Positions 19,964-32,296 are shown, counted from the first letter of the stretch. The stretch: DNA of 64,000 bases from Lactuca virosa (GCA_928212115.1 CAKMRJ010005745.1:222124244-222188243); one strand, 5' to 3'. The notes: generated by a model from the letters alone, not told the origin. Program-made: numbers and translations.

Positions 19964-22930
19964 ACTAAGAAAAGGAATCGAACATTGTTAGAAATGGTTC
20001 GATCATAGATGAGTCATACTTTGTTCCAATCAAGTTTTAGATTCATACTTTAGTAACTACAAATCGTATCCTGAAACTCATTTCTAGCTAAGAATGTTGA
20101 AAACACCTTGAAATATGTGGCGTAATGATGTTTTCTTACTCTAGAATATATAGAATTTGAGTTGTGATGTTTTTGTTAATCGAGAAACGAAAGATAAACT
20201 GAGACTTATTCTATGAAGTGTTTTCTTGTCGAGAATCCACACGAACTTTTGAATATTTGTTTTAGCTCATCAAGGAATGTTCCTTGAGAAAAAAACTCAT
20301 ATGTCAAGACATCAGTGGGAGTCGTATTGATCTTAAGAGTTTAAAGAGTCAACCAACAATAAAGCTTTTATTTATCACTAGCATGCAACCTTAAGTTGAT
20401 AACCTATCATGTTTGGTTGACACATTCTTATTTCTGTGTACCTTCCAGTTGAGTTGGCAATGCTTATGAGTTCTATGTTTTTCCATTTAAATGCAAAAGC
20501 AAATTGCATTGGTCAGTGAAAGTACACTGATCAATATGGGTGAGTTGCTTAACAACACGGAAGCACTGGTAGGCCCTTGTGCTACCAGAGGACAAGAAAT
20601 TTAGAATAACTGAGGTTCAGTCCATGAAAGGAAAACTATTCTTTTAATTTGGTTTGGTCCTAAGCCTTGTCTTATGATTGTAGGTTGCAAATGATAGATT
20701 CACATGGATGGGAACATATGCACCTTGAAATCTATGTGGTAAATATTCGCACTAATTCATGAAAATGATTTTGAGGAATTGCTTTTCCTAGTAGATTTTA
20801 AAAATCTGATAAAGATCAACATGGATATTGGTTGTGTTAATTGCATTCTCAAATCTATAATATGATTACGACATCCCTCTTCATATTTTGAATTGTGAGG
20901 AATGGCAAAGAATTGTTTGAACTTTCAAAGACTTATATTTATAAGTTATGAAGGGTTTAAACACACACATATGCTATCCAATGAAGGTGTATAAGCTTAA
21001 AAAGTCTAGTTGAAGACTTATCAAAGCATCATGTAACATAAATCTGTACATTAGTAAGAAAGTCAAGAGTATTGATTTCTAGAAGTCCAGTTGATTTCTG
21101 GGTACATTTTAAAGCTAGTAGGAGCATAACTCTTATGCTAGTATTACATGTTGACAATACTATTCGTATGGAACAAAGTTTTCAATTTGCAAATTGTAAA
21201 GTTTGGGAATTGTCTCGCTATAGCAAGCTTAAGGGAGAGGGAACTCATACATCATTTCGAATATAAAGGATTAGATCGTATAGTTTAATAGAACTTAGTC
21301 ATAGACATATATGAATATCATGTTAAAATAGTTCAACATAGGAAATTCGATATATGAAAATATTATAGCAAGAGATTGAACAGATATCGGATATAATAAA
21401 TCAAGTCCCATATGCTTCGGATATAGGATCGATTACATATGTTGTAATATTAACTTATTCTGATTTTTCCAAATGCATTGAGCATTGAGAGAAAAAGTAT
21501 TAGAATTTTTTGTGTGACCAGAGTTGCTAAACAACGATCAAGAACATTCTAAGGTTTACTGAAGATTGGTTTCTTGTGGACAGTTGGCACTAAGGTATTA
21601 ATTTGGATGGACCATAGTGACATGATTCTGGATTGAGATGGTTCTTGATTAGAATTGATGGTCGTATGGAAATATGGAAATGCTTCCATATGGGAGATAT
21701 TTGCAAAGTCTGCATGTGAGTTGGAAACTTTAATGCAAGAATAAGTATTCAAGGAGTGTACCTTGAATTTGAACCTTCATTATCACAGAATTGTTTCTAA
21801 TAACAAAGTTCCAATGGAACATTCTATAATATCATTGGCTCAGTCTCTGTGACTTTGACGCCTCGATATCACAGAAGGTCAATGCATGTAAGTTGGAATT
21901 CCAATACAGTTTAGACAGTGATAAATATTTGGAATTGTGAAATGAGCATCATTGGAATAATGTCCAATCGATCTGTTCACAAAGGAATGACCATAGAGAG
22001 GCATACCATGCATGTTCATAACATGGCATAATTGATGTTATTTATTTCAGGTGGTTAGTTGATTACTCGAAACATTATACAATGAACAAAGTAGTAATTA
22101 TTATGGTGATTAAATAATAGAGATTTATTTATTTTCAATAGGTTTGAGACCATAATAAATTGGTTTATTATTGTGTTTCACTTTGCATGGTTTACTTCCC
22201 GAATAATTTGATTATTCAAACTCCACAGTCATGCGTACTTTTGGAAGTAAATAGTGAATTAAGACTGTCATGAATTGAATTGTAGATTGTCTAAAGAGTT
22301 TTAGACATAGCAATGGTATTGATACAATGTTCACGACTACTTTGAAATACAGATTTAAGTATTGGATAAACCTACGCTCATAGAATTACTTCATGGAATT
22401 TATCACGAGTAATTCTGAGATGATAATATCCTATGATCTTGAAACGGAGATATATGAGTTGTAATTTACGAGTCGGTTGTACATTGGTAATGCGTAAACG
22501 CATTAGTAACTTGATGTTATAAAACGTATTGTCATGCATGATTTGTGAGTAAAAGATGCAAGCATATGAGTCAAAGTTTATTCGTTCCTGTTGCCTTAAC
22601 GGAAAAAGCGATATCTTTGGGCCCTCGGTGATTTGGTGTTGACTTATAGTGTTGGGCCTAACAAGGACTAAATTGATGTGTTCAATTAGAAATCCTATAT
22701 CATCACAAATCAAAAATCGGGAAACAAAGTCTTGGACAATGAGATTGATAATATTTCATGTCTCATGTCTGAATGATATCTAGCTGAACAGAGGATTATA
22801 TGATCACTTATCTTAGGACACGTAACTGACTGGGTCAGAGTTCAACAGCGGCTTTTGGAAGCTATAATTTGCTGATCGATTCAGAAGTTATACTGGAAAT
22901 TATAGTTATAGACGTATCCAAGTGGGAGAC
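19964..22930 (+). pseudogene. Decayed Ty1/copia pol
   Basis: Heavily degenerate and full of stops and frameshifts. Recognisable pieces: near 20990-21260, KLKKSLVEDLSK, then ASRSITLMLVLHVDNTI (equivalent to the LYVDD motif of copia reverse transcriptase, with the second Asp replaced), then matches to the RT/RNase H connecting part near 21240-21440. The final stretch runs into GTGGGAGAC, a copia polypurine tract. The 5' part of the element lies beyond the neighbouring Ty3 insertion. Confidence 0.6.
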
Positions 22931-23041
22931 AGTTGGATTAGGTGTCTAAGCCCATCACTAAAATTGGTATATACTTGAGTTGATAGTAGCACAATCCTTT
23001 TGGGTTGCCCTCAAACCTAGCAATTGGACAAGATGACTTTT

Positions 23042-23088
<47 letters not shown>

Positions 23089-23789
23089 TTAATTTATTAC
23101 AATTAATTAAATAAATGGTTTATTTAATATGTTACGAAAATAATATATTAATTAGAAATCATATTATTTAATTAATAATTAATCAGAAATTAATTGGATT
23201 AATTAAAAGTACAGGGACTGTTTGGTTATTTATTGATAATTGAGAAAGGAAGACTCTAGAACCTCATGGAATGAGGTGGACGAAAATCATCTAGGGTAAG
23301 GCCTAGATGATTTCGTCCAAGGCCCCTTGGATAAGGGATTGGGCTGCTTGGTCACCAAGCAATGGAATCTAGGGCTTATCTCTTGAACCCTAGCTTTGGC
23401 CTCAAATATCTTCAACTATATAAGGAACCCCTAGCCCATTGATTTTGTCCACTCCTTCCCTCTACAAGCCTTGGACGAAAATTGTTTCTCCCCTCTCTTC
23501 TCTCTTAAGTTATCCTCTTGGTAGCTTGGGTGTGATTCCATTAGAGGTACGACATTTTTGGTGCTAGCTTCCAAGAGATTTTTCAAAGGGAACTTCTAGT
23601 TGTTTGATATACAACTAAAAGGTATGTAATCCTAAAACCCTCTCCTCTAATTTTTGAAAATATCCTAGAGTTTTTAGGGTTCTTTTTTGATGTTCTTAGT
23701 TATGGGTTCAATAGAAAAAACATAGATCCTATTTAGGTTGCATGCAAACTTAAGGGTTTTATTTTTGTTTGTTTACGTAAATCCCATCA
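22931..23789 (+). mobile_element. Ty1/copia 3' LTR
   Basis: It follows the polypurine tract AGTGGGAGAC and begins AGTTGGATTAGGTGTC, close to the TGTTGGATTAAGTGTC-type start of SIRE/Maximus-like LTRs. It contains (GA)n at 23046-23084, a TATA box (ACTATATAAGG near 23416) and a pyrimidine-rich leader. The right end is tentative (CCATCA near 23789). Confidence 0.6.
23046..23084. repeat. (GA)n microsatellite
   Basis: About 19 GA units inside the copia LTR. Confidence 0.95.
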
Positions 23790-23965
23790 TATAGATCACC
23801 AGTGATCCTTTAGAATGTCGTGCTACAAGATAATTGGTTATTAAAAAGATTAACTAAATGAGCAAAAGAAGTAATGGAATAATGGGGAACGTTGAGAAGC
23901 CATTGCAAGGTTGATCATGTGTGGGTTGAATCAAAACCCTTGCATAAACAAGCTTCTTTTAAGTA

Positions 23966-26086
23966 TCATGGAATAGGGATGATTTCCCTACTTTCCATGT
24001 ATTGTGCTACGTGCTCCTCAAGACCCGTAGTTCCATCGTAGGGCTTTATGTTAGGAGTTTGGAATCGTTTTTTAACTTCAGTATCGGGTATCGCTGGAGA
24101 AAATCTCGAGATCCTGTGGATTGTGGGAGATACTTCTGGTATCGGATGGACCACTACTGGTATGCTTGAGATCATATGTCTGAGTTTTTGAAGATCCCTA
24201 GCCATTATTGGACTTATCCCTGAATCAAGATCTATAGAGTTAGTATTAAAGGTGTTATTATTAAAAAAGTTACCATCGTTTTGGTTTGTAGGAGTAGTAA
24301 AGGTTTTACTGGGATCTTGGGTCACAAGAGCTTGGTTATTTAGGACTGCATCCCAAGTTGAAGCAACGATGAATCCTAGAGTTGTAGTCTCTGGACGTTT
24401 CCCTAAGGATCATGGGTTGCATCATTGAGGATGTCGCCACCTGGGGTTTACGGATCTCATCCTTTGTCCTTTCCACCTCCTTGAGCAGTGTTCTATTGTC
24501 TTCCTATTGCTGATTCACCTGTTGCATCAACATCTTCATCATAGAGAAAAGTTCGTTCTTAGAGATCGGAGCAGGAGGATCCTGGGATCCTAGGGATCTT
24601 GGATTCCTGATGTCGATAATGCTACACCTTATTTTACCTACTATATAACTAACTATTCGACTAAGGCAGTGTACCTCTTCGCAAATAGTATAGCACAGAT
24701 AGTCGGGTATCGATCACAGGGAACGGTTTAAGCTAACTAATTTATCTACTTAAAATTAATTTAAGAAAAGAAAAAGTAATTTGGTTTTTTATCTGATTTT
24801 ACAAGTTCAGAAAAACTTAATCTCTTAATTATCAAATTCAATCAATGACTAAAAACACTCTTGTTTAGTTTGAATCCACTTCTCCTTAATGGTTAGCTAC
24901 TAATTATGGATAATTCATGTTGGTTACCAATTATTATATTATTAGCAATTTAAGTCCAAATATACTAATATTAAACTAATTCTTGTAGAACTATGCATGG
25001 TCACACATAATTTAACACATAATCAATTATGAATTATGAATAGAGCTATGTAAGATTGATTAAACAAACATAATTATAATCACAATATATGTTCTCCAGC
25101 ACAACCAAATTTAATAACTTTAACTACTAACCTAATATTGGTTCGATCCTAGCTCTAGTAATCTAATTGTCACTAAATTACTAGGTGTCAAGTTCATGCA
25201 ATTTAATATCCACTAAGCTACACAGAAACTTGATTTCAAGCAATTTAAGTATCAAATATTAGCATGCTAGTTATTAACAATCAAACACAAGCAATTTACC
25301 AACTACCAAAATCCATAACTAAATAACTAAACCACGAGTTGAAGTTTCATCTAGCTAAACAGAAGTAGCTAGACTCAGCTACTCATGGCTGAATTCAAAC
25401 ACACAAACTCAATCAATAAAAACGTAGTTAATTGTACCAAATAAGTAAAATTTTATGATCACTTCTTCTTCCTTGGATGTTAATGCTCGAATTCTTTAAC
25501 TTAAACTCTTCCAGAAATCGTCTTCTAACCTTCTCAATCTACAAAAGTCTTGTTAAATTCGTAAACACCAAGGATTAATATAGATTCTGAAAATTACCCT
25601 GCTCACGTCATGAGCTCAGCCAATATCCGTATCAAACACGGATTTTGGCCTCCGGATGCTTATCTTCTAGAAAATTAACATTCACATCGTGAGGTATGAT
25701 TCCTCACGTCGTGAGGTCGTCTTTTGGCTGAAAAGTTCATCTTTTAAGCTCCAATCCTCCAAAGTTCCGATCCTTGTCGCTTTTGGTCCTTATTCCTCAA
25801 GATTGCTCATTTTGGCTGCACATTACAATTAAATCTTTTAAGTACCACTTATCTTTGCAAATAACCAAAATATTAATAAAAATGTATTAAAAATGTATTC
25901 AAATATTGCCTAAAAATGTGTATAAATATGACAATGTCAATTCCTATGGATAGCGATTGGAGAAGCATTCTTCTTCGATGCATCGAAAGTTTTCCTTTGA
26001 CCAGGGTGTCCGCTTGGAGGTGGTGGAAGATTTTTTGAAGCAATAGGAGGAATAGAGGAGGAAGATAGGGTTGTTTGTGTAAACAT
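23966..26086 (-). pseudogene. Tat/Athila-type gag fragment, split by a solo LTR
   Basis: The minus-strand start MFTQTTLSSSS is at 26084-26086 and runs to 25945, where the LTR insertion begins. Coding resumes left of 24607 and reaches a clear gag core: MARDLQKLRHMISSIPVV, PIPEVSPTIHRISRF and IKPYDGTTGLEEHVAQYMES. That pattern (short prolines, then the P.YDGT..P..H...Y motif) is typical of non-chromoviral plant Ty3 gags. Only the N-terminal half of gag is present and frameshifts occur near 24330-24600. No pol accompanies it in the window. Confidence 0.7.
24608..25939 (+). mobile_element. Solo LTR with target duplication ATTCC
   Basis: This 1332-bp insert begins TGATGTCGATAATGC and ends TATGACAATGTCA, flanked by ATTCC on both sides (24603-24607 and 25940-25944). 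It interrupts a gag frame. Near its start are GGCAGTGTACC, AATAGTATAG and TATCGATCACAGGGAACGG, blocks shared with the insert at 16713-17126. It contains TCACGTC/CGTGAGG motifs near 25610-25720. No internal domain, so it arose by LTR-LTR recombination. Confidence 0.85.
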
Positions 26087-26374
26087 TGTTTTCAGGATCA
26101 TGTTGAATTTGTATTTGCAGGTGCTTTGACTTGGTATTTCCGGGTCTTAAGCTTGATTAAAACGTTTCTTCGTTATGAATGAGTTTTATGTTGACCTTTT
26201 CTACACATGTGAGAAATAAACAAGAAATATAGTCGTTAAACTTGTTAGGGATCCTGATGTATGTTCGGGATCCTGAGACTCCTTTAAGATCCGGGATCCT
26301 GGATAGGTTTAAGGATCCTTAGATGTCTTTGAGATCCGGGATCCTGGATAGGATTGAGGATCTTGGCCCTAACA
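26087..26374. other. Non-coding region with GGATCCTGGATAGG repeats
   Basis: Upstream of the Tat-type gag start. Bases 26243-26374 begin TGTTAGGG and end CCCTAACA and contain two or three copies of AGATCCGGGATCCTGGATAGG-like sequence. It could be a very short LTR or a leader repeat; I cannot decide. Confidence 0.4.
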
Positions 26375-26597
26375 GTAAAACATTTTATTATATAACATGG
26401 TATAACGAATCTACGATAAAATCATACCGCTGACCACAACCTGCTACCGCCGCCTTCCACCTCCGACGACATTCTCTCGTAGTCGTCGGATGTGCCTTCA
26501 TTATGCTTCATAATCCCTTCGTTTTTTTCTCCTCCTAAATAATAAAGCAGTCACCGATACCAAACTAGAGCTCTTACATCGGTTTCTTCTACTGTCT
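26375..26597 (+). mobile_element. Left part of a short copia- or TRIM-like remnant
   Basis: ACATTTTATTATATAACA (26380-26397) matches the end of the LTR-like segment at 35994-36112 at all but one base and is followed by TGGTAT, a partial primer site. The 5' end of the LTR is not recognisable. The young Ty3 element inserted in its internal region, ending here in TGTCT. Confidence 0.45.
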
Positions 26598-29056
26598 TGT
26601 GACAACCCGGAACATCTGTCTCGCACACTTAGCCAATTCAATCAAAGTTAAACATGTTTCGTTGACTTCTGGCACTGTTTGAGGGTTCGTTTAAGTGATT
26701 CTAAGCCTGAGTATGAACCAAGGTTGAGTTTAGGAATGAGTCAGCAAGTCGTATACTGTCAAAACAGGGCCATACACACCCTTAGAGGGAGTGTACGGCC
26801 GTACACATGGGTGTGCGGCCGCACACACACCTCCTGGCAGCATACTCCCTTCTAGGCAGCACACCCACCCAATATAAAGGGTAGACCCCTTTCCTTTCAT
26901 TCCTTTAACATCCTGGCAACACTCAACACCTTTTCTCTCAAGACTCTTCAACCGCAAACCCTCCCAAGGCTTCAAAAACGTGAGTAATCCATCCCTTAGC
27001 TTGTTATACTTGAAGAACCAGTTCATCAAAGCCCTGACTCATCAAGTTTCATCATGTTCTTCATCCCTTGAAGGAGTGCGGCCGCACACCTTCATAAGGT
27101 TGGCCGCACACTCTTAAAACACCCTCCAAAGTGAGAGTTTGACTTCCGTCTTCGAGTTAGACATGACCATAGCCTTGCTACACCTTGGAAATGGCATTTT
27201 GGACATTTTTGTGTGGGGTGTACGACCGCACACACCTGTGTACGGCCGCACACACCCTTGTGCGGTAGCACACTCCAAGTGTGCGGCAGCACACTCCCGT
27301 GTGCGACCACACACCCAAGTGTGCGACCACACACTCATTCTAGGACCATAAACTCACTTCTAAGACCCTAAACTTGTACTATAACTAAGTTTGGACCAAG
27401 AACACTTCATGTATGCAAGTGTAGGCCTTGAAAACACCACAAGAACACCTCTCATCTTGAGTGTACGGCCGCACACCCATTGGGCCGCACACCCATGGCC
27501 GTACACACCTTAAAGGTGGCCATACACTCACCTCATGCAATCCTTTAGAGCTCTAACACTTAGTGCAAGTAGTCCCAAGTTCCTAGAGTGGTTCTCCATC
27601 ACATTTAGTGGTGAAATACCTTCATTTGACTCCTTTATGTATCATTGCATGTTAATTAGGATCAAATCGTGTTCAAGGCTTCACTTGAACACCCAACTTT
27701 TCGTGTCGATCCTTCATTCAAATCACCCGAGGTGAGTTCATACCCCTACGTTTTTCCGAGTTTTTCATGTTTTCAGGGGGGGAATATAAGCAAAAGTACA
27801 AGGAAACTTGTACTCAAAATATATTATTTTGTTTAAGATAATTATACTTTCAGCATGCTTTTAACACGGAAAACAGTTTTACCAAACGATTAAGAAATCA
27901 ACTCGTAGGAACAGTTTTTAAAACTAGAATAATGAACTTGTGAATCTTGTAGTAAAATGTATTATTTTATAAAGGATTCATGCAAATCATAAACAGGATT
28001 TTCAGTATTATTACTTGTAAATTTGTTAGGCTAAGTTTGAGACACGTCCTTGGTAACACTCCCACAAAATCAGAGTGTAGGACTAGCACTTGACCAGAGT
28101 CTCTTGTAGGGAGAGCATGACTGTTGTGTATAGATCTATACGGGACTGACAATCCCGCACCTCACTGCTAGCTACAGTTGGACCGGCAGGTCTGCGGGTG
28201 ACAAAGTCATTAAGGATATCGGCCGTTGCGGGCCATATCCAGTCAGTTATGGTCATGAAACTCACAATTTAGATAGCAGAGATTTACTTTTGTAATAATG
28301 AATCAAATGAACTAACCTCAAAGTAATGACCAATGGATTACTAGAGGGTATTAATAATAATATCTTCAGGACTTAGTTCATCACGGTTTTCTTTTATTTA
28401 GTTTTTAAGACTAATATACCTCTCTGGGTGTAACCAGGGTTTTAAAAGAAAACTGCTTTTATATACACGAGTATGGTAGATACTTGCAAACCTCAGTTTT
28501 AAAATGGATAAACAACCAACCACCCTTTTTGGGAAAATATAGGATTTTCCCGGGATAAACCGGCTATTCAAAACGAATTGTTTTACAACCAACGGATATT
28601 CATATTCATTCCATGACTCATTAGATTGTACATATCCTGTACGAACCTGGAAGTCATGGAAGGAATGAGTTTTCAAACACGTTTTTCATAAGAAAATATA
28701 GGATTTTCTTGAGGAACACTCTTCAAAAGGATTCAAAGAACTCTTTTCCATCGAAACCAAATGCTTATGAACTCACCAGCTTTATGCTGATATTCTTTAA
28801 AACTGCTTGTATTCTCAGGGAATTAGTAGACAGGTACTCCCAGGAGTTTTGCAGAAGTCGGAGCGTTAGAGTCGCGTCTTTCTATTTTGCTTTTGATATG
28901 AACAAAACTATGTATTAAACAATGTAAACCTTTTTCATATATGTATTCGATGTCTGGTTGTGTTTACTATGCTTGCTATGATACAATTGTTGTGATACTA
29001 CGCATGACGTCCTCCACCCCCGAACGATTCCGCCGTTCCGGTTTGGGGGTGTGACA
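26598..29056 (+). mobile_element. 5' LTR of the young Ty3 element
   Basis: TGTGACAACCC to GGGGGTGTGACA. Contains palindromes GTGTACGGCCGTACAC (26791-26806) and GTGTGCGGCCGCACAC (26811-26826), a TATA-like AATATAAAGG (26871-26880), many further GGCCGCACAC half-sites (27080-27345 and 27460-27530), GGTGAGTTCATA (27731-27742) and its inverted partner TATGAACTCACC (28766-28777). Confidence 0.95.
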
Positions 29057-29059
29057 GAT

Positions 29060-29071
29060 TGGTATCAGAGC
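29060..29071 (+). promoter_or_regulatory. Primer-binding site, tRNA-iMet
   Basis: TGGTATCAGAGC three bases after the LTR end, complementary to the 3' end of plant initiator methionine tRNA. It primes minus-strand DNA synthesis. Confidence 0.95.
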
Positions 29072-29577
29072 CCTTGTTTATAGCGAACTAAGTATACCGA
29101 ACCTTACATGGTTTACAACTATAAATATTAAGGGGCCTAAGTGCTCTAACTAAAAGTATACTTTCAAAAATACAAGTATTTTTATAAAAGTATATAAGCA
29201 TACCCGAGTATCAGAATCCGTGTCGTAAGTAGAACAAAACAAAAGTATTTGGATGTTGGACATCGCGGTTAAACCTGGGCGGTTATGTAATCATGTCTAG
29301 GGTGATATAGTCTGATCAACTATATTCAGTCGAGACATGACCAACATGTGCTTGGGAGTGACTGTGGTGTTGCAGCAAGCCTAAAACTTACCTAGATACC
29401 AGAAGAGTTCTAGAACCGAACATAAGGATTAAAATACTGTAGGAGTATTTTAGGGTGCTATAACGACCGAACCGGAGTTTTACCCAGGAAAATCAATCAT
29501 GTAACTATAATACATTAGAAGTATTATAGATTCGATGCCTATTAACTATCCCTTTACCCTCGCCTCGCGTAGATAGC

Positions 29578-30207
29578 ATGGTTGGATTCCATCTTCCTGG
29601 CGACCCGTACTTTCCTAACCAAGGAGATGATGGATGGATCGAACCAGAGCCAGAAGGAAACCATGAAATCCCTTTTAACAATGGCATTGCCGAACCATTT
29701 CCTGAAGAGACTGACTCGGAACCAGAAGTCGAGAACTTACCCCCAGTGGCCCCAATACCAAACCCCAACCCTCAGCTTATACTCGAAGGCCCAACGCCTA
29801 TGTGGGTCGGGAGCCTGGGTAGGTGGAGTCACGAACAAGGCCAACCCCTCCCGTATAATGGGGATCACCGCTTCCACAATGTGGATGGAGGAGGCTCCGC
29901 AGATAGAGCCCTTCCAATCATAGTCCGCCGAGTGGCCCGCAATGTCGAAATGAACGTGGCTGCCATTCAACGAACTATAGAACTCGAGGCGGACTCGGAT
30001 GCCAACACAAACCGTATTCGCAGTCTCGAGGTTGCTCATGGGAGGATTTTGAGAGACAACGAAGCCCAGCAGCGAGAGCTAGCTGCAACTCGAGCTGAGG
30101 TCGTAGAGCTCCGAGCACGCCAATCGGTATACGAGAGTCGCCTGCTGGACATGGAGCGCCAATTGACTAACCTAAGGTTCCGCCCAAGAAGTGCCCGTCG
30201 CCAGTAG
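29578..30207 (+). CDS. Intact 209-residue acidic/coiled-coil protein of the Ty3 element
   Basis: ATG to TAG with no interruption. Residues 1-75 are Pro/Glu-rich (EPEPEGNHE, EETDSEPEVENLPP). A central part contains TPMWVGSLGRWSHEQGQPLP. Residues about 118-200 form heptad-like repeats (IRSLEVAHGRIL, LAATRAEVVELRARQ, LLDMERQLTNLRF), a likely coiled coil, and the C-terminus is basic (RFRPRSARRQ). It has no zinc knuckle and no protease, RT or integrase motif. I recall similar predicted ORFs upstream of gag in Asteraceae Ty3 elements, but not a function. Coiled coil plus basic tail suggests a gag-like or RNA-binding helper. Its intactness in an otherwise broken element is notable. Confidence 0.75.
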   Translation: MVGFHLPGDPYFPNQGDDGWIEPEPEGNHEIPFNNGIAEPFPEETDSEPEVENLPPVAPIPNPNPQLILEGPTPMWVGSLGRWSHEQGQPLPYNGDHRFHNVDGGGSADRALPIIVRRVARNVEMNVAAIQRTIELEADSDANTNRIRSLEVAHGRILRDNEAQQRELAATRAEVVELRARQSVYESRLLDMERQLTNLRFRPRSARRQ

Positions 30208-30569
30208 GAAATATTCTACTTGTCCTTCCTTTTGGTTTAAAGAATAGCTTTCCTATTTATGTTCTAAGTAGCTCTTTTCTCTGTAGACATTCTTGTCTTA
30301 CAAGTACCGATTCACTAGTTCTTTATGTTGTCAAATTGTTCCTCTGTTGGTATGTTATAGACCTACTCCTAGGTCAAATTTTCCAAACTCTGTGTAATCT
30401 TAATATCGACAATGGTGGCAACCATTATATTTCAGTCAAAGATTATCATTGTCAAAAGTATACCTTGGAGCGGTAGCATTCAAATTAAGCAACTTTATCA
30501 AGGTCCCATCACTGTTTTGTCCTCAAAACATGAATCATAAGATGTGCTTAGACGATTATTCCTTTTCCC

Positions 30570-31010
30570 CATCAATTTCATATCAGTCTCCATGAAAAGC
30601 TTCAATGTCCTAATCGGCATAGGACGGATGAGTCTCCCATCGTGCCGATGTCTTTTGCTTCGAGAAAGCGATTCGTCTCAATCTTCCTTCTGACGGAGTC
30701 CTCACTGGTTTCAGTGATAAGATCGTTCGAACCTTCGTATCATTTCCTGCGTCAAAGCCTAGGAGCATCTACGAAAGGAATGTTATGCATTCCTGGCTCA
30801 TGTTGTAGATGAGACGCAAAAAGCTAAAGACCTCGAGAGTATCCCCGAAGTCTTCAACCTTCCTGATAACTTCCCCAAAGATATTCCAGGGATTTCTTCC
30901 GAGTGTCAAGTTGAATCTCGTACCTACTTGATCCCCGGAACTAAACATATAGCTAGATCTCCATATCATCTAGAGCCGACGATATTGTGAGAATTATTCA
31001 GCCAGCGCGA
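30570..31010 (+). pseudogene. Displaced protease/reverse-transcriptase linker fragment
   Basis: Translation in shifting frames gives FNVLIGIGRMS, EKAIRLNLPSDGVLTGFSDK, then YAFLAHVVDETQKAKDLESI, PEVFNLPDNFPKDIPGI and HIARSPYHLEPT. This is the protease C-terminus followed by the conserved start of RT (DFP..FP..LPG, then R.PYR..P). It lies upstream of the gag ORF although pol should follow gag, and it ends before any RT catalytic motif. Confidence 0.8.
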
Positions 31011-31229
31011 TGAGCTGAACAACAAGGAGTTCGTAAGTTTATTGTATGTGAACTTTGTGTGCTCAAATCTTTTCTATCCTTGCTAAGACCATATCATGGG
31101 GATGTGGGTCGAATCAATGAGAGTCAGATAAGCAAAACGGGAAACCTCAAGGCATAGATAAACATTTAGGATACATCCAGATGCAACCATTATTGCTCAC
31201 AAGCTTCTGTTCTTGACATGTAGCAGATC

Positions 31230-31949
31230 ATGCCTCCAAAGAAACGTAACCAACCCACCGGTAAGACACCAATCCTTCAGATGGATTCAGCTACGTTCCA
31301 AGCTACTGTCACAACAGCCGTAGCAGCCGCCCTAGCGGTCCTTAACGCTAACAACACCAATGCGGGTGGAAGTGTTAATGGCAGTCCAAACCCTGGTGTT
31401 AACCAACCTCAACAACAAGTGCCTACTGGAAAGGACACCCTTGATCCCCAACCTAACATCCTGAAGAGAAAGTTCGAAGGAAGCTGTTCAACCCAAGGAC
31501 CTACTGAAAGGCAACGAATTGGGACAGTCAATACCCCAGTCAGCCCTACTGTTCCAACCCCAACCACACCCTACTTGGGAAATCTCCCGCACTGCAGCAA
31601 ATGCAACTTCCATCATCATGGAGTCTGTCGAGTGCTGCATTACACCAGATGCAACAGGAAGGGGCACACCTCCAGCGGATGTAGGACCCTAGTCGAGTTC
31701 GTCACTCTGAATGCCAATGTTGGGGCTAGTCCAACCTGTTACCTCTGTGGTAGTGTAGGACATTTCAAAAGAAATTGTCCAAGGGCTAAGGATGGCAAGG
31801 AAGCTCGCTTCGTAAAGACCCCGACTCAACATATCCCTTCCACTACTGATGCTAACATAGTTCAAGTGTGTAATGTATGTGGCGAAATGGGGCATTTCAA
31901 AAGAGATTGCCCAACAGAGAAGAACGACGAGGAGACAGAAGGAGTCTGA
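31230..31949 (+). CDS. Gag-derived ORF with zinc knuckles (capsid core missing)
   Basis: Open for 239 codons from MPPKKRNQPTGKT, a typical start of Asteraceae Ty3 gag. An Ala-rich N-terminus and a Pro/Thr/Asn-rich linker follow. Cys clusters: CSKC...GVC and CNRKGHTSSGC (about residues 118-150), CYLCGSVGHFKRNC (about 171-184) and CNVCGEMGHFKRDC (about 213-226), the last two being perfect CX2CX4HX4C nucleocapsid knuckles. The capsid region (the SRRWI, LRDRA and W motifs) is absent, and the ORF stops before any protease. It may bind the element's RNA without forming a normal particle. Confidence 0.8.
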   Translation: MPPKKRNQPTGKTPILQMDSATFQATVTTAVAAALAVLNANNTNAGGSVNGSPNPGVNQPQQQVPTGKDTLDPQPNILKRKFEGSCSTQGPTERQRIGTVNTPVSPTVPTPTTPYLGNLPHCSKCNFHHHGVCRVLHYTRCNRKGHTSSGCRTLVEFVTLNANVGASPTCYLCGSVGHFKRNCPRAKDGKEARFVKTPTQHIPSTTDANIVQVCNVCGEMGHFKRDCPTEKNDEETEGV

Positions 31950-32296
31950 CCCCAGAAGAAGGGAAGCACCAAGAACCATAATTATTCATCATCGTGATTT
32001 CTTTCCCGTCCAAATTTAATCACGACGTACTCTTAAAAGTTGATGCCCTAAGGGGTTAAAATTATGGTAGCCTAGTGTATACATTAGAGTCAGTTGTGAT
32101 TATACATGACTTGTATACGCCAAACAATCATAGGAAAATCTAGTGAGAATCATTCCATCGAGAGTTCATAGTTTCAAAACATCGGGACCCTCGCATTAGT
32201 AGTAGTACCTACCAAGTCCAAATCAAACGCAGAAAATACCAGAGACGTTCATTTGGGGATGCCAATGTGCTAGCAAAATGATCCTCCCGGACTAAC

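Noticed and set aside
20990..21260. Possible functional reverse transcriptase
   Set aside because: The LYVDD motif is changed to LHVDN and the frame is full of stops, so it is dead copia sequence.
26243..26374. Possible 132-bp LTR with TGTTAGGG...CCCTAACA ends
   Set aside because: Only one copy in the window, no primer site or polypurine tract beside it, and the interior is a short tandem repeat.
27092..27351. Open frames with repeated VCGRT/HTPVYGRTH-like peptides in the young LTR (also 33764-34023)
   Set aside because: They are translations of the GGCCGCACAC motif array inside an LTR, present in both LTR copies and open in several frames because of base composition.
29582..30039. Overlapping ORFs in other frames of the 29578-30207 gene
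   Set aside because: Shadow frames; only the 209-codon frame shows protein-like composition and heptads.
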